DNA from: Clostridium sp.
Lineage (GTDB): Bacteria > Bacillota > Clostridia > Clostridiales > Clostridiaceae
Length of the DNA stretch: 5,393 nt
Direction: 5' to 3'
NCBI GenBank assembly: GCA_018372555.1
Contig: JAHAIU010000203.1
Location: 1-5,393, forward strand
Shown piece by piece: positions 1 to 4,987 of the stretch; the stretch's first letter is position 1; each line of letters opens with the position of its first letter. A program made the translations under genes and the position numbers. Under the pieces are notes generated by a model. That model ran no database searches and had not been told where the DNA came from. It saw nothing but the letters and a program-made list of their open reading frames with translations.

Positions 1-111
1 GGAAGTGTAATCTTAAATCCAGTCCCAGTTGTTTTAGTTACATCAAGAAATAAAGAAGGTAAAAATAATGTTTTTACCGTTGGATGGACTGGTACTACAG
101 TCCAAATATAA
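1..111 (+). pseudogene. Flavin reductase family gene, N-terminal fragment (5' end off window)
   Basis: Frame 1 reads GSVILNPVPVVLVTS followed by NVFTVGWTGT and stops at 109-111 after four unrelated residues (TVQI). The start codon lies beyond the left edge. About 25 of 32 residues match residues 8-39 of the paralogue at 143-718, including the NPxPVVLVTS strand and the NVFTVGW motif of the flavin reductase (split-barrel, FMN-binding) fold. The fragment lacks the RPERxSYEYIKE region and everything after it, so it cannot bind flavin as a normal family member. The missing part appears to lie at 5024-5302. Its promoter, off window, may still drive the downstream intact paralogue. Confidence 0.8.
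85..104. repeat. Short inverted repeat spanning the left junction (candidate attL core)
   Basis: TGGACT (85-90) and AGTCCA (99-104) are perfect inverted 6-mers around an 8-nt spacer, and the inferred insertion point 96/97 falls inside that spacer. Inverted recombinase half-sites around a 6-8 nt overlap are the usual layout of a tyrosine recombinase core site. A 6-bp arm is short, and the left arm is ordinary flavin reductase coding sequence, so this may be chance. Confidence 0.3.
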
Positions 112-116
112 ATACC

Positions 117-127
117 GTACATTTTTA
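117..127. repeat. 11-bp direct repeat, left copy
   Basis: GTACATTTTTA occurs here and again at 4951-4961, near opposite ends of the inferred insertion (about 20 bp and 62 bp inside them). Similarity continues loosely after it: TAAGGAGCATTAAGTATG here and AGGTAATTGTTAGTATAG at the right copy. It could be a recombinase arm site at both ends, or an AT-rich coincidence. Confidence 0.3.
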
Positions 128-142
128 TAAGGAGCATTAAGT

Positions 143-718
143 ATGGGAAAGTTAAATTTTAAAGGCAGTGTAATGCTAAACCCTACTCCAGTAGTTCTAG
201 TTACTTCTAAAAACAAAGAAGATAAAGTAAATGTCTTTACTGTCGGATGGGTAAGCACTGTTTGTACCAAAGAACCTATAATTGCTATGGGAATACGTCC
301 AGAACGATTATCATATGAATATATAAAAGAGAGTGGCGAATGTGTAATTAATTTACCAACTAGAGATATGGTAAAGTTCGTTGACTTCGCTGGTGTTAGA
401 TCAGGAAGAAAAGTAGATAAATTAAAGCATTTTGGATATAAACTTAATAAAGGTGAAGCTATATCTACTCCATCTATTGATAAATGTCCTATTGCTTTAG
501 AATGCAAAGTAAAATCCATAACACCTTTAGGTACACATGACCTCTTCCTTTTTGAAGTTATTAACATTAAAGTTGATGAATCTTTATTAGATAATAATAA
601 CAAAATATGTTTTAATAAAGCAAACCTAATATGCTACTCTCATGGTGAATACTACGGAATCAATTCGAAACCATTAGGTACATTTGGTTATTCCGTAAAA
701 AAGAAACATAAAAAATAA
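143..718 (+). CDS. Flavin reductase family protein (intact paralogue)
   Basis: This 191-residue protein has the full length usual for single-domain flavin reductase-like (split-barrel, FMN-binding) proteins. Such proteins bind FMN in the cytoplasm and reduce flavins with NAD(P)H or act as small flavoproteins; the substrate cannot be told. Visible motifs, in order, are NPTPVVLVTS (13-22), NVFTVGW (30-36), IRPERLSYEYIKE (51-63, FMN-phosphate side), VINLP (68-72), GVRSGRKVDK (84-93), ECKV (120-123), LGTHDLF (129-135) and a C-terminal PLGTFGYSVKKK. The ATG is fixed by AAGGAG (129-134), 8 nt upstream. It lies 31 bp after the stop of the truncated gene, on the same strand, and no convincing promoter lies between them, so read-through from the truncated gene's promoter is likely. 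It is about 78% identical to the left fragment and about 55% to the right one, counted by eye. Confidence 0.9.
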   Translation: MGKLNFKGSVMLNPTPVVLVTSKNKEDKVNVFTVGWVSTVCTKEPIIAMGIRPERLSYEYIKESGECVINLPTRDMVKFVDFAGVRSGRKVDKLKHFGYKLNKGEAISTPSIDKCPIALECKVKSITPLGTHDLFLFEVINIKVDESLLDNNNKICFNKANLICYSHGEYYGINSKPLGTFGYSVKKKHKK

Positions 719-1037
719 AGTGGCTGTTGCTGTAATATACCTGTAGGGAAAACTCATTATCATAGTTTCAGACATTTATATTGTACGCATTTTGACAAAA
801 ATCCTAATATGACCATTCTTGTAACTGAAATATCTTGCTGACCATCAAGATATTTCAGATATCTCAGAAAGTCTAAAAATATTTTATTTAATCTTTCATT
901 AAATTAATATTATTTATTCAATTATAAATTTCCATAGATAATTTCTTTTTATTTATAACTTATTTTTACATTTAAGTCATATGTTTAATCTTTTTGTATA
1001 TATTTTGTGTTTAAATCATTATATTTTTCTACTTATA
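719..1037. other. Non-coding AT-rich stretch between flavin reductase and protease genes
   Basis: No credible gene is present on either strand; the longest ATG-started readings seen are about 10 codons. The only clear structure is the 13-bp inverted repeat at 825-858. Bases 880-1037 are mostly A/T runs with no further pattern that I can support. Confidence 0.6.
825..858. repeat. Perfect 13-bp inverted repeat (stem-loop)
   Basis: CTGAAATATCTTG (825-837) and CAAGATATTTCAG (846-858) are exact reverse complements around an 8-nt loop, CTGACCAT. It lies 107 bp after the flavin reductase stop. No T-run follows on either strand, so it is not a standard intrinsic terminator. It could be an mRNA-stabilising 3' hairpin, a protein-binding site or a remnant of a mobile sequence. 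Confidence 0.6.
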
Positions 1038-1065
1038 CTGACAAATTTTAGATAAACGATATGAT
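1038..1065 (+). promoter_or_regulatory. Candidate sigma-A promoter for the protease operon
   Basis: CTGACA (1038-1043) is one base off the -35 consensus. After a 16-bp spacer comes TATGAT (1060-1065), a fair -10. Transcription would begin near 1072, giving a leader of about 80 nt before the ATG at 1152. It is the best match seen upstream, but A/T-rich DNA gives many such matches. Confidence 0.45.
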
Positions 1066-1151
1066 ATACTGTATTTCATAAAGATTTATTACAAAACACA
1101 GTACGTACTCATGTAATGTTCTTTAATAAGTTCATTTAGGGGGATTTAAAA

Positions 1152-2210
1152 ATGAGATACACAAAATTATTAAAAAAAATAATTTTGCCAGTTTTGCTAG
1201 TTTGTACAAGTATTATTTCTGTTTCAACACCAGTTTTGGCAAAAGACAAATCAGATGAATATACTTTTGTAAAAAAAGATTTAAAGAGTGGTGAAGAAAC
1301 AAGCATGACTCTTAAACATTCTAAAAAAGATAGATCTTATGTTGATGATGATGAATCTTATGTTGATGAAATTAGTTCTGATTATGAATATAATGATGAT
1401 GAAATACTTGATTATGATGGAAATATTGACGATTTAGGATATGATGATTATTCTGAAATATTAGATGATTATTATAAAAATAAAGACTCTAATAATGTGA
1501 CAACAGATTCACAAATATCTTTATTTGAGCTTATTGGCAGAGACAATAGAGAAATTGTAGATGATACTACTGATAAACCATATAGAAGTATCTGTTTATT
1601 AGATATAATATATAGAGATAATGATAAAAAATTAAGAATTACTCATGGGACTGGATTTGTAACTTCTGATAATGTTGTTGTTACTGCTGGGCATTGTCTT
1701 TATAGAGATGATTTAGATAGATTCGTAGAATATGTAGAAGTTTCTCCTGGATATAGTGGTGATTATGAACCCTATGGTCGAGAAACATCTAGAACATTAT
1801 ATGTACCTCAAAAATTTATAGATAACCATAGTCAAAGCTATGATTATGGAGTAATTAGATTAAATAATTCTATTGGTGATGAATGTGGTAATTTATCTTT
1901 ATCAAGTTTTGATAAATATGTAGAGAATGATTATGAACTTCATACAGCAGGTTACCCTAAGCCAAGTGATTATGACTATCAAATGTATGAATGTTATGGT
2001 GATCTTGACTCATATACAAGTAAATTAATAAGACATGATATGGATACTGAACCAGGACAAAGTGGTTCACCTATTTTAGTTGAATATAGAGCTAATAAAT
2101 ATAAAGTAATTGGAGTTCATGGTGGATATGATACAGATAGAGATATAAATAGAGCTGCTAGAGTAACCAGTGCTATGAAAGATTTAATTGATGATGCTAG
2201 TGAATCATAA
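1152..2210 (+). CDS. Secreted trypsin-like serine protease (S1B / V8-glutamyl endopeptidase type)
   Basis: This is a 352-residue exported preproprotease. Residues 1-30 form a signal peptide (KLLKK, a hydrophobic core, then PVLA with cleavage before KDKS). Residues 31 to about 135 look like a propeptide with a striking Asp/Tyr-rich stretch (64-108; SYVDDDESYVDE is an internal near-repeat). The catalytic domain follows: GTGFV (166-170), H181 in TAGHC, D231 in YDYGVIRL and S304 in PGQSGSP. The GxSGSP form and its spacing fit the bacterial glutamyl endopeptidase/V8 group rather than animal trypsins. H323 in VIGVHGG sits where that group has the histidine linked to Glu preference, so cleavage after Glu is an inference. 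The start is supported by AGGGGGA (1138-1144), 7 nt upstream. It is probably cotranscribed with the wall-binding gene 45 bp downstream. The target protein is unknown. Confidence 0.88.
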   Translation: MRYTKLLKKIILPVLLVCTSIISVSTPVLAKDKSDEYTFVKKDLKSGEETSMTLKHSKKDRSYVDDDESYVDEISSDYEYNDDEILDYDGNIDDLGYDDYSEILDDYYKNKDSNNVTTDSQISLFELIGRDNREIVDDTTDKPYRSICLLDIIYRDNDKKLRITHGTGFVTSDNVVVTAGHCLYRDDLDRFVEYVEVSPGYSGDYEPYGRETSRTLYVPQKFIDNHSQSYDYGVIRLNNSIGDECGNLSLSSFDKYVENDYELHTAGYPKPSDYDYQMYECYGDLDSYTSKLIRHDMDTEPGQSGSPILVEYRANKYKVIGVHGGYDTDRDINRAARVTSAMKDLIDDASES

Positions 2211-2255
2211 TGTATAGCTATGATTAATTCACCTTAATATAGGAGGGTTATAAAA

Positions 2256-2864
2256 ATGAGAAAAAAAGACTTAATAAAAATATTAGTAGTAACAGTAGTT
2301 ACAGGTGCTATTATTACATTAAATCCAATTCAATCAAATGCAGAATGGAAGAATTATAATAATGGTTGGTGGTATATTGAAGGTAATTCATATGTAAAAG
2401 GATGGAAGCAAATAGATGGTAAGTGGTATTATTTTAATAATAATGGACGTATGTTATTTAATACAATTACACCTGATGGATATATTGTAGATATAAACGG
2501 TGTATGGGATGGACGAACACAAGAGACATTTTCCAATAAAAAAACTTTAGAGACTAAGCAACAAGTGTACAGTCTTGGAACTACTATTATTAATATTGGT
2601 ATATATAATAATACTAATAAAATATTATCTTATGGCGAATATTTTTTAATAGAAAAATTAGAAGATAATCAATGGATTGAATTACCTTTTGGAAGAAATG
2701 TTTCCTTTAATGACTTGGCCTACACTTTAGCGATTGGAGCAAATTCAGAAGAAAAATGTAAATTAACATCATTAAAAGATTTTGATAATTTAACTCCTGG
2801 TAAATATAGGGTGGTCAAAAAAATTAATAAAGAAATTATGTATGCAGAATTTGAATTAATATAA
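2256..2864 (+). CDS. Secreted cell-wall-repeat protein with a C-terminal Ig-like domain
   Basis: This is a 202-residue exported protein. Residues 1-29 form a signal peptide (RKKDLIK, hydrophobic core, QSNA before EW). Residues 30-88 hold two to three choline-binding-type cell-wall repeats: NGWWYIEGNSYVKGW, then KQIDGKWYYFNNNGRM, then a degenerate copy with PDGYIVDINGVW. Such repeats attach proteins non-covalently to wall polymers. Residues 101-202 resemble the bacterial Ig-like domain found on some clostridial surface proteins and beside BlaR-like proteins (NTNKILSYGEYFLIEKL, W140 then ELP, FNDLAY, and LTPGKYRVVKKI). No catalytic domain is visible, so a binding, inhibitor or adaptor role is possible. 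AGGAGG (2241-2246) lies 9 nt before the ATG. The gene follows the protease by 45 bp with no promoter seen, so the two may work together at the cell surface. Confidence 0.85.
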   Translation: MRKKDLIKILVVTVVTGAIITLNPIQSNAEWKNYNNGWWYIEGNSYVKGWKQIDGKWYYFNNNGRMLFNTITPDGYIVDINGVWDGRTQETFSNKKTLETKQQVYSLGTTIINIGIYNNTNKILSYGEYFLIEKLEDNQWIELPFGRNVSFNDLAYTLAIGANSEEKCKLTSLKDFDNLTPGKYRVVKKINKEIMYAEFELI

Positions 2865-2883
2865 TTGAAATATCCTCAATTAT
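2861..2883 (+). terminator. Weak A/T hairpin at the end of the protease operon
   Basis: ATAATTGA (2861-2868) and TCAATTAT (2876-2883) form an 8-bp stem with a 7-nt loop over the stop codon of the wall-binding gene. A T6 run appears about 10 nt later (2895-2900). The stem is almost all A/T and the T-run is displaced, so termination here is only a weak suggestion. Confidence 0.25.
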
Positions 2884-3048
2884 GAAAAAAGTATCATTTT
2901 TTATAGCTAATTATACCCTAAAACATATACCCTTACAACTTCTATAAGTTGCAATAAATCTAAATTTTCATCTAACAAATAAGCATATTATTTTCACCTA
3001 TATTGTGAAAGTAAAAAAGATATCAATTCTCTATATATTTTCAATAGC
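2865..3048. other. Non-coding stretch after the secreted-protein operon
   Basis: I see no gene here. Two small perfect hairpins are present: CAACTT/AAGTTG (2936-2951, 4-nt loop) and TTTCAC/GTGAAA (2992-3010, 7-nt loop). Neither is followed by a T-run. The 64-codon GTG-started reading at 3005-3199 begins inside the second hairpin, has no ribosome binding site and is built from the repeat cluster, so it is not annotated as a gene. Confidence 0.5.
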
Positions 3049-3177
3049 TTTACGTATGTTTTATGTAAAATATACATATACTTTACATAAAACATACACA
3101 TACTTTATGTACAAACAAATATTCTTACATAAAATATGTGCATTTTTTACGTATTCTTTATGTAAGAATATTTGTTT
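3049..3177. repeat. Cluster of alternating inverted repeats (core TTTACRTA), downstream of the integrase
   Basis: Seven copies of an 8-10 bp core lie in about 130 bp in both orientations: TTTACGTA (3049), TTTATGTAAA (3060), TTTACATAAA (3082), TTTATGTA (3104), TTACATAAA (3125), TTTACGTA (3146) and TTTATGTAA (3157). They build two perfect stem-loops: a 16-bp stem (3054-3069 with 3082-3097, 12-nt loop) and a 21-bp stem (3113-3133 with 3157-3177, 23-nt loop). The stretches starting at 3049 and 3146 are also imperfect direct copies of each other. The cluster sits 10 bp beyond the 3' end of the recombinase gene. Such arrays can be recombinase arm sites, an accessory-protein or repressor array, or folded transcript ends. 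The lack of a G/C-rich stem with a T-run argues against a simple terminator. Confidence 0.8.
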
Positions 3178-3187
3178 CTTTTTAGGC

Positions 3188-4195
3188 TTATTGAACTAGT
3201 CTTTTATATTCATTTTTTAGATTTTCTTGGCTTATTTGAGCATAACGTTGTGTTGTCTCTGGGGATTCATGTCCTAAAATTTTTTGAACGCCTGGAAGAC
3301 TCATTCCTGAATTTAATAAATATGTTGCTTGTGTCCTTCTAAATTTATGGCAATGCACTCTCTCAGTTACTCCACTTCTTTTTTGAATATTACTTATTAT
3401 AAGTTGTAAAGCTCTTTGCTTAATTGGTTGATACGGAGCATGATCAGATATAAATATGTAATCTGAATTGCCTTTCCTTTCTAGTAAGTATTTTTCTATA
3501 TGAAGCTTAGCTTTAGAACTAAAATAAACTATCCTTTGTTTATTTCCTTTACCAGTTACCTTTATAGAACGTTCAGACCAGTTTATGTCATTTATAGTAA
3601 TATGGCTTATTTCACTTATTCTACATGCTGTACTCTCTAACAACTCAAATAGTGCCTTTTCTTTTTCTGTTTTACATGCATCACGAAGCTTTTCTAAATT
3701 ATCTGGCTTGTACCCTTCAAGAATAACTTTAGGTACTTTTGTAAATGCTAATTTAGCTGCTGGATTTTTAAATATATATTCTTCATTCTGTAGCCAACCA
3801 AAGAAATTTTTAAGATATGTAATATACCCATTTACTGTACTAGCTTTTCTATCTTTACTTACCATAGATAAAAACATTCTGAGATCCATTGTTGTTATAG
3901 TTCCACATGGCTTTGTAAAAAATACATTCAACCTTAACAAAAAATTTTTATAACCTATCAATGTTTTTTTACTTAATCCTTCTAGTTTCTTACATGCTAT
4001 GTACAATTGTATTTTTTCCTCTATATCACTTGCAATTAATTCTTTTGATTTAGTTTGCACATCATAATCATACAAAACTTCATCAATTATTCGCTTCATC
4101 TCCAATTGTTTGTTGTAATCGTTTTCAATTTGAGGCAAAAAAAGCGTAAGCCTCCCAATTAATTTTATACTTAGTTCTTCATTTAAATTTGACAT
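3188..4195 (-). CDS. Tyrosine recombinase / integrase (XerC/D-like)
   Basis: This 335-residue site-specific recombinase breaks and rejoins DNA through a phosphotyrosine link. Residues 1-55 are an extra N-terminal segment. Residues about 57-145 form the SAM-like core-binding domain (SKKTLIGYKNFLLRLNVFF, then STVNGYITYLKNFFGWL). Residues about 160-330 form the catalytic domain, with every active-site residue present: R192 (ACRISEI), K216 (TGKGNKQR), H283 and R286 (HKFRRTQAT), H309 (LGHES) and Y318 (TTQRYAQ). It should therefore be active. The length and style fit phage or island integrases rather than housekeeping Xer proteins of about 300 residues. The start is set by AGGAGAA (complement of 4202-4208), with AGGAG 8 nt before the ATG. 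It is last in a minus-strand operon, and its leader contains elements that could hide this ribosome site. It is the likely mover of the element, though its att sites are not proven. Confidence 0.93.
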   Translation of the reverse strand: MSNLNEELSIKLIGRLTLFLPQIENDYNKQLEMKRIIDEVLYDYDVQTKSKELIASDIEEKIQLYIACKKLEGLSKKTLIGYKNFLLRLNVFFTKPCGTITTMDLRMFLSMVSKDRKASTVNGYITYLKNFFGWLQNEEYIFKNPAAKLAFTKVPKVILEGYKPDNLEKLRDACKTEKEKALFELLESTACRISEISHITINDINWSERSIKVTGKGNKQRIVYFSSKAKLHIEKYLLERKGNSDYIFISDHAPYQPIKQRALQLIISNIQKRSGVTERVHCHKFRRTQATYLLNSGMSLPGVQKILGHESPETTQRYAQISQENLKNEYKRLVQ

Positions 4196-4216
4196 AAAAA
4201 ATTCTCCTCTTCTATT
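4189..4216 (+). promoter_or_regulatory. Candidate antisense promoter over the integrase start
   Basis: A consensus TTGACA (4189-4194) lies on the plus strand across the integrase start codon. After 16 bp comes TCTATT (4211-4216), a poor -10 (4 of 6). Transcription would begin near 4223, at the foot of the stem-loop at 4229-4276. The weak -10 keeps confidence low. Confidence 0.3.
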
Positions 4217-4230
4217 GTTTTTTAGGAGAA
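4202..4230 (-). promoter_or_regulatory. Shine-Dalgarno-sequestering hairpin in the integrase leader
   Basis: In the minus-strand mRNA, TTCTCCT (complement of 4224-4230) is a perfect 7-nt complement of the integrase ribosome site AGGAGAA (complement of 4202-4208), with a 15-nt loop. G-U pairs can extend the stem. Forming it would block ribosome loading. The first bases of the anti-Shine-Dalgarno also lie in the upstream long hairpin (4229-4276), so the two folds partly compete. This would make a translational switch, which is an inference from pairing alone. Confidence 0.5.
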
Positions 4231-4287
4231 CCTAAGTTATACTAATCTTGTCGAGGGATTGGTAGTAACTTAGGTTGCTGCCTTTTT
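4224..4287 (+). ncRNA. Candidate small antisense RNA / structured leader hairpin
   Basis: AACCTAAGTTA (4229-4239) and TAACTTAGGTT (4266-4276) are perfect inverted 11-mers. Inside them TACTAATC (4240-4247) pairs with GATTGGTA (4257-4264), with one bulged G and a 9-nt loop, TTGTCGAGG. One of these inner pairs is U-G in plus-strand RNA but A-C in minus-strand RNA, so the plus transcript folds better. GCTGCC and a T5 run (4283-4287) follow, a loose terminator-like end. As a plus RNA of about 64 nt it would be antisense to the integrase leader. As minus RNA the same element would be a 5' hairpin of the integrase cistron. I do not recognise a known RNA family. Confidence 0.35.
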
Positions 4288-4304
4288 CATTTAATTAATT
4301 TTTA

Positions 4305-4490
4305 TTATTTTGATAATAGTATCTTTCTCTCTTTTATTAATTCTTCAATCTCATCAATATCCTCTAAAGTTGCTTGCTTCTTAATAAAATTTCTTGCAGT
4401 TGATCTGTTTCTTAAATACCTAGTTTTTTCTCTATTTTGCTCTTGCCACTTTTTATTTGCTTCTGTCTGAGGATTTTTCTTTTCATCCAT
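4305..4490 (-). CDS. Small charged helical protein, function unknown (61 aa)
   Basis: I cannot assign a function. The 61-residue product begins MDEKKNPQTEANKKWQEQ, continues with a basic stretch (NREKTRYLRNRSTARNFIKK) and ends in an acidic helix-like stretch (ATLEDIDEIEELIKER). Small proteins of this make-up are, from memory, common in Firmicute phages and islands; a DNA-binding or recombination accessory role near the integrase is only a guess. ATG 4490 was chosen over an in-frame TTG at 4496 because AGGAG (complement of 4501-4505) is 10 nt from the ATG but only 4 nt from the TTG. Its ribosome site lies inside the end of the preceding 33-codon reading frame, which would allow translational coupling. 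The integrase begins 109 bp downstream. Confidence 0.75.
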   Translation of the reverse strand: MDEKKNPQTEANKKWQEQNREKTRYLRNRSTARNFIKKQATLEDIDEIEELIKERKILLSK

Positions 4491-4492
4491 AC

Positions 4493-4594
4493 TCAAACCA
4501 CTCCTAACAATTTTAATATTAATGCAATTAAGAAAGCTACTAATCCAATAAGAGATACTACTCTTATTCCCAATTCTTTATACAATTTATTCAT
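4493..4594 (-). CDS. Possible 33-residue hydrophobic peptide
   Basis: The short frame reads MNKLYKELGIRVVSLIGL and then a hydrophobic AFLIALILKLLGVV, one predicted membrane helix. It resembles the 37-residue peptide encoded just upstream: both have a short Lys/Glu head and then (V/I)SLIG with a Leu/Ile-rich tail, and the DNA under SLIG is similar (TATCTCTTAT in both). Its TGA ends 2 nt before the ATG of the 61-residue gene. There is no recognisable ribosome binding site before its ATG, so it may be translated poorly or be a decaying duplicate. Confidence 0.4.
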   Translation of the reverse strand: MNKLYKELGIRVVSLIGLVAFLIALILKLLGVV

Positions 4595-4631
4595 ATTGCA
4601 TATGGAGAACAATTCTGTTATTATTTAGGTA

Positions 4632-4655
4632 GGAGTTAGGTTCTTACCTAACCCC
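4632..4655 (-). repeat. 10-bp stem-loop between the two small peptide frames
   Basis: In minus-strand RNA, GGGGTTAGGT (complement of 4646-4655) pairs with ACCTAACTCC (complement of 4632-4641) across an AAGA loop, with one G-U pair. The same position is an A-C mismatch in plus RNA, so the structure fits minus transcripts. No T-run follows, so it is more likely an mRNA processing, attenuation or stability element than a terminator. It lies between the stop at 4663 and the start at 4594. Confidence 0.5.
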
Positions 4656-4662
4656 ATTGTTT

Positions 4663-4776
4663 CTAGTTTATTATCTCTATTAATATCAGTAACCAGCCGA
4701 TAAGAGATATTAAACTTATTACGAGCTTTTCAAGTAATTTTATTATTTTGATAAGCTCTTTTATTTTGTTCTCCAT
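4663..4776 (-). CDS. 37-residue hydrophobic, amphipathic peptide
   Basis: This short gene has strong expression signals. AAAGGGGTGA (complement of 4781-4790) is a near-perfect Shine-Dalgarno, with GGGGTG 5 nt before the ATG. The consensus promoter at 4801-4829 lies immediately upstream. The product starts MENKIKELIKIIKLLEKL, an amphipathic Lys/Ile/Leu helix, and ends VISLISLIGWLLILIEIIN, a hydrophobic stretch that could span the membrane. No known family is recognised. By size and build it could be a type I toxin-like peptide, a small membrane regulator, or a leaderless-bacteriocin or phenol-soluble-modulin-like peptide; these are guesses. It is first in the operon that leads to the integrase. 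Confidence 0.65.
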   Translation of the reverse strand: MENKIKELIKIIKLLEKLVISLISLIGWLLILIEIIN

Positions 4777-4800
4777 TTCTTCACCCCTTTCTATACTTCC

Positions 4801-4822
4801 ATTATACTATCGATAGTATAAT
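4801..4822. promoter_or_regulatory. Perfect 22-bp palindromic operator over the promoter
   Basis: ATTATACTATC (4801-4811) is followed by its exact reverse complement (4812-4822). The palindrome covers the whole -10 and 16 bp of the spacer, stopping 1 bp short of the -35. A dimeric repressor bound here would shut the promoter. No repressor gene is visible in the window, so the regulator would be elsewhere on the chromosome or lost. Confidence 0.75.
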
Positions 4823-4829
4823 ATGTCAA
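4801..4829 (-). promoter_or_regulatory. Consensus sigma-A promoter of the integrase operon
   Basis: On the minus strand TTGACA (complement of 4824-4829) is followed by a 17-bp spacer and TATAAT (complement of 4801-4806), both exact consensus. Transcription would start near 4794, only about 18 nt before the 37-codon gene. It is an unusually strong promoter for an integrase operon, so repression must be expected. Confidence 0.85.
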
Positions 4830-4984
4830 TACTTTTTTAAATAGCAATTTCTAAAAATGTTATCCTTTAATGTACATATTTAGATCTTTTAAATAAGTAA
4901 TTAATAAACGCTATAGACTAGAAATGTAGCTATTCATATTTTAAAAGTAGGTACATTTTTAAGGTAATTGTTAGTATAGATTCA
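4830..4984. other. Non-coding right end of the inserted region
   Basis: No gene is supported between the integrase-operon promoter and the right junction. It contains the second copy of the 11-bp direct repeat (4951-4961). No divergent repressor gene, common beside such promoters, is present. Confidence 0.5.
4951..4961. repeat. 11-bp direct repeat, right copy
   Basis: GTACATTTTTA matches 117-127 exactly and lies 62 bp inside the inferred right junction. See the left copy for the extended similarity and caveats. Confidence 0.3.
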
Positions 4985-4987
4985 TTG

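Noticed and set aside
80..112. Promoter for the intact flavin reductase (TTGGAT and TATAAA)
   Set aside because: The spacer would be 21 bp and both boxes are poor, so read-through from the truncated gene is more plausible.
43..603. 186-codon minus-strand frame opposite the flavin reductase
   Set aside because: It is antisense to a clearly real gene with conserved motifs, shows no family features and has no ribosome site.
1100..1109. 10-bp palindrome AGTACGTACT in the protease leader
   Set aside because: It is a single short palindrome with no second copy or promoter overlap, so it is not distinguishable from chance.
3049..3177. CRISPR array
   Set aside because: The repeats are short and in alternating orientation, spacers are irregular, and no cas gene is present.
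3005..3199. 64-codon GTG-started plus-strand frame
   Set aside because: It has no ribosome site, starts inside a hairpin, and its Tyr/Phe/Lys-rich product comes from the inverted-repeat array; it also runs into the end of the integrase.
3585..3953. 122-codon plus-strand frame opposite the integrase
   Set aside because: It is the complement of the catalytic and core-binding coding sequence of a clear recombinase and has no support of its own.
4270..4290. 6-codon leader peptide (MKKAAT) before the integrase
   Set aside because: There is no ribosome binding site, and codon content gives no sign of attenuation control; it is too short to support.
4437..4628. 63-codon plus-strand frame across the small minus-strand genes
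   Set aside because: It lies antisense to the 61-residue gene and the 33-codon frame, with no ribosome site and no recognisable domain.
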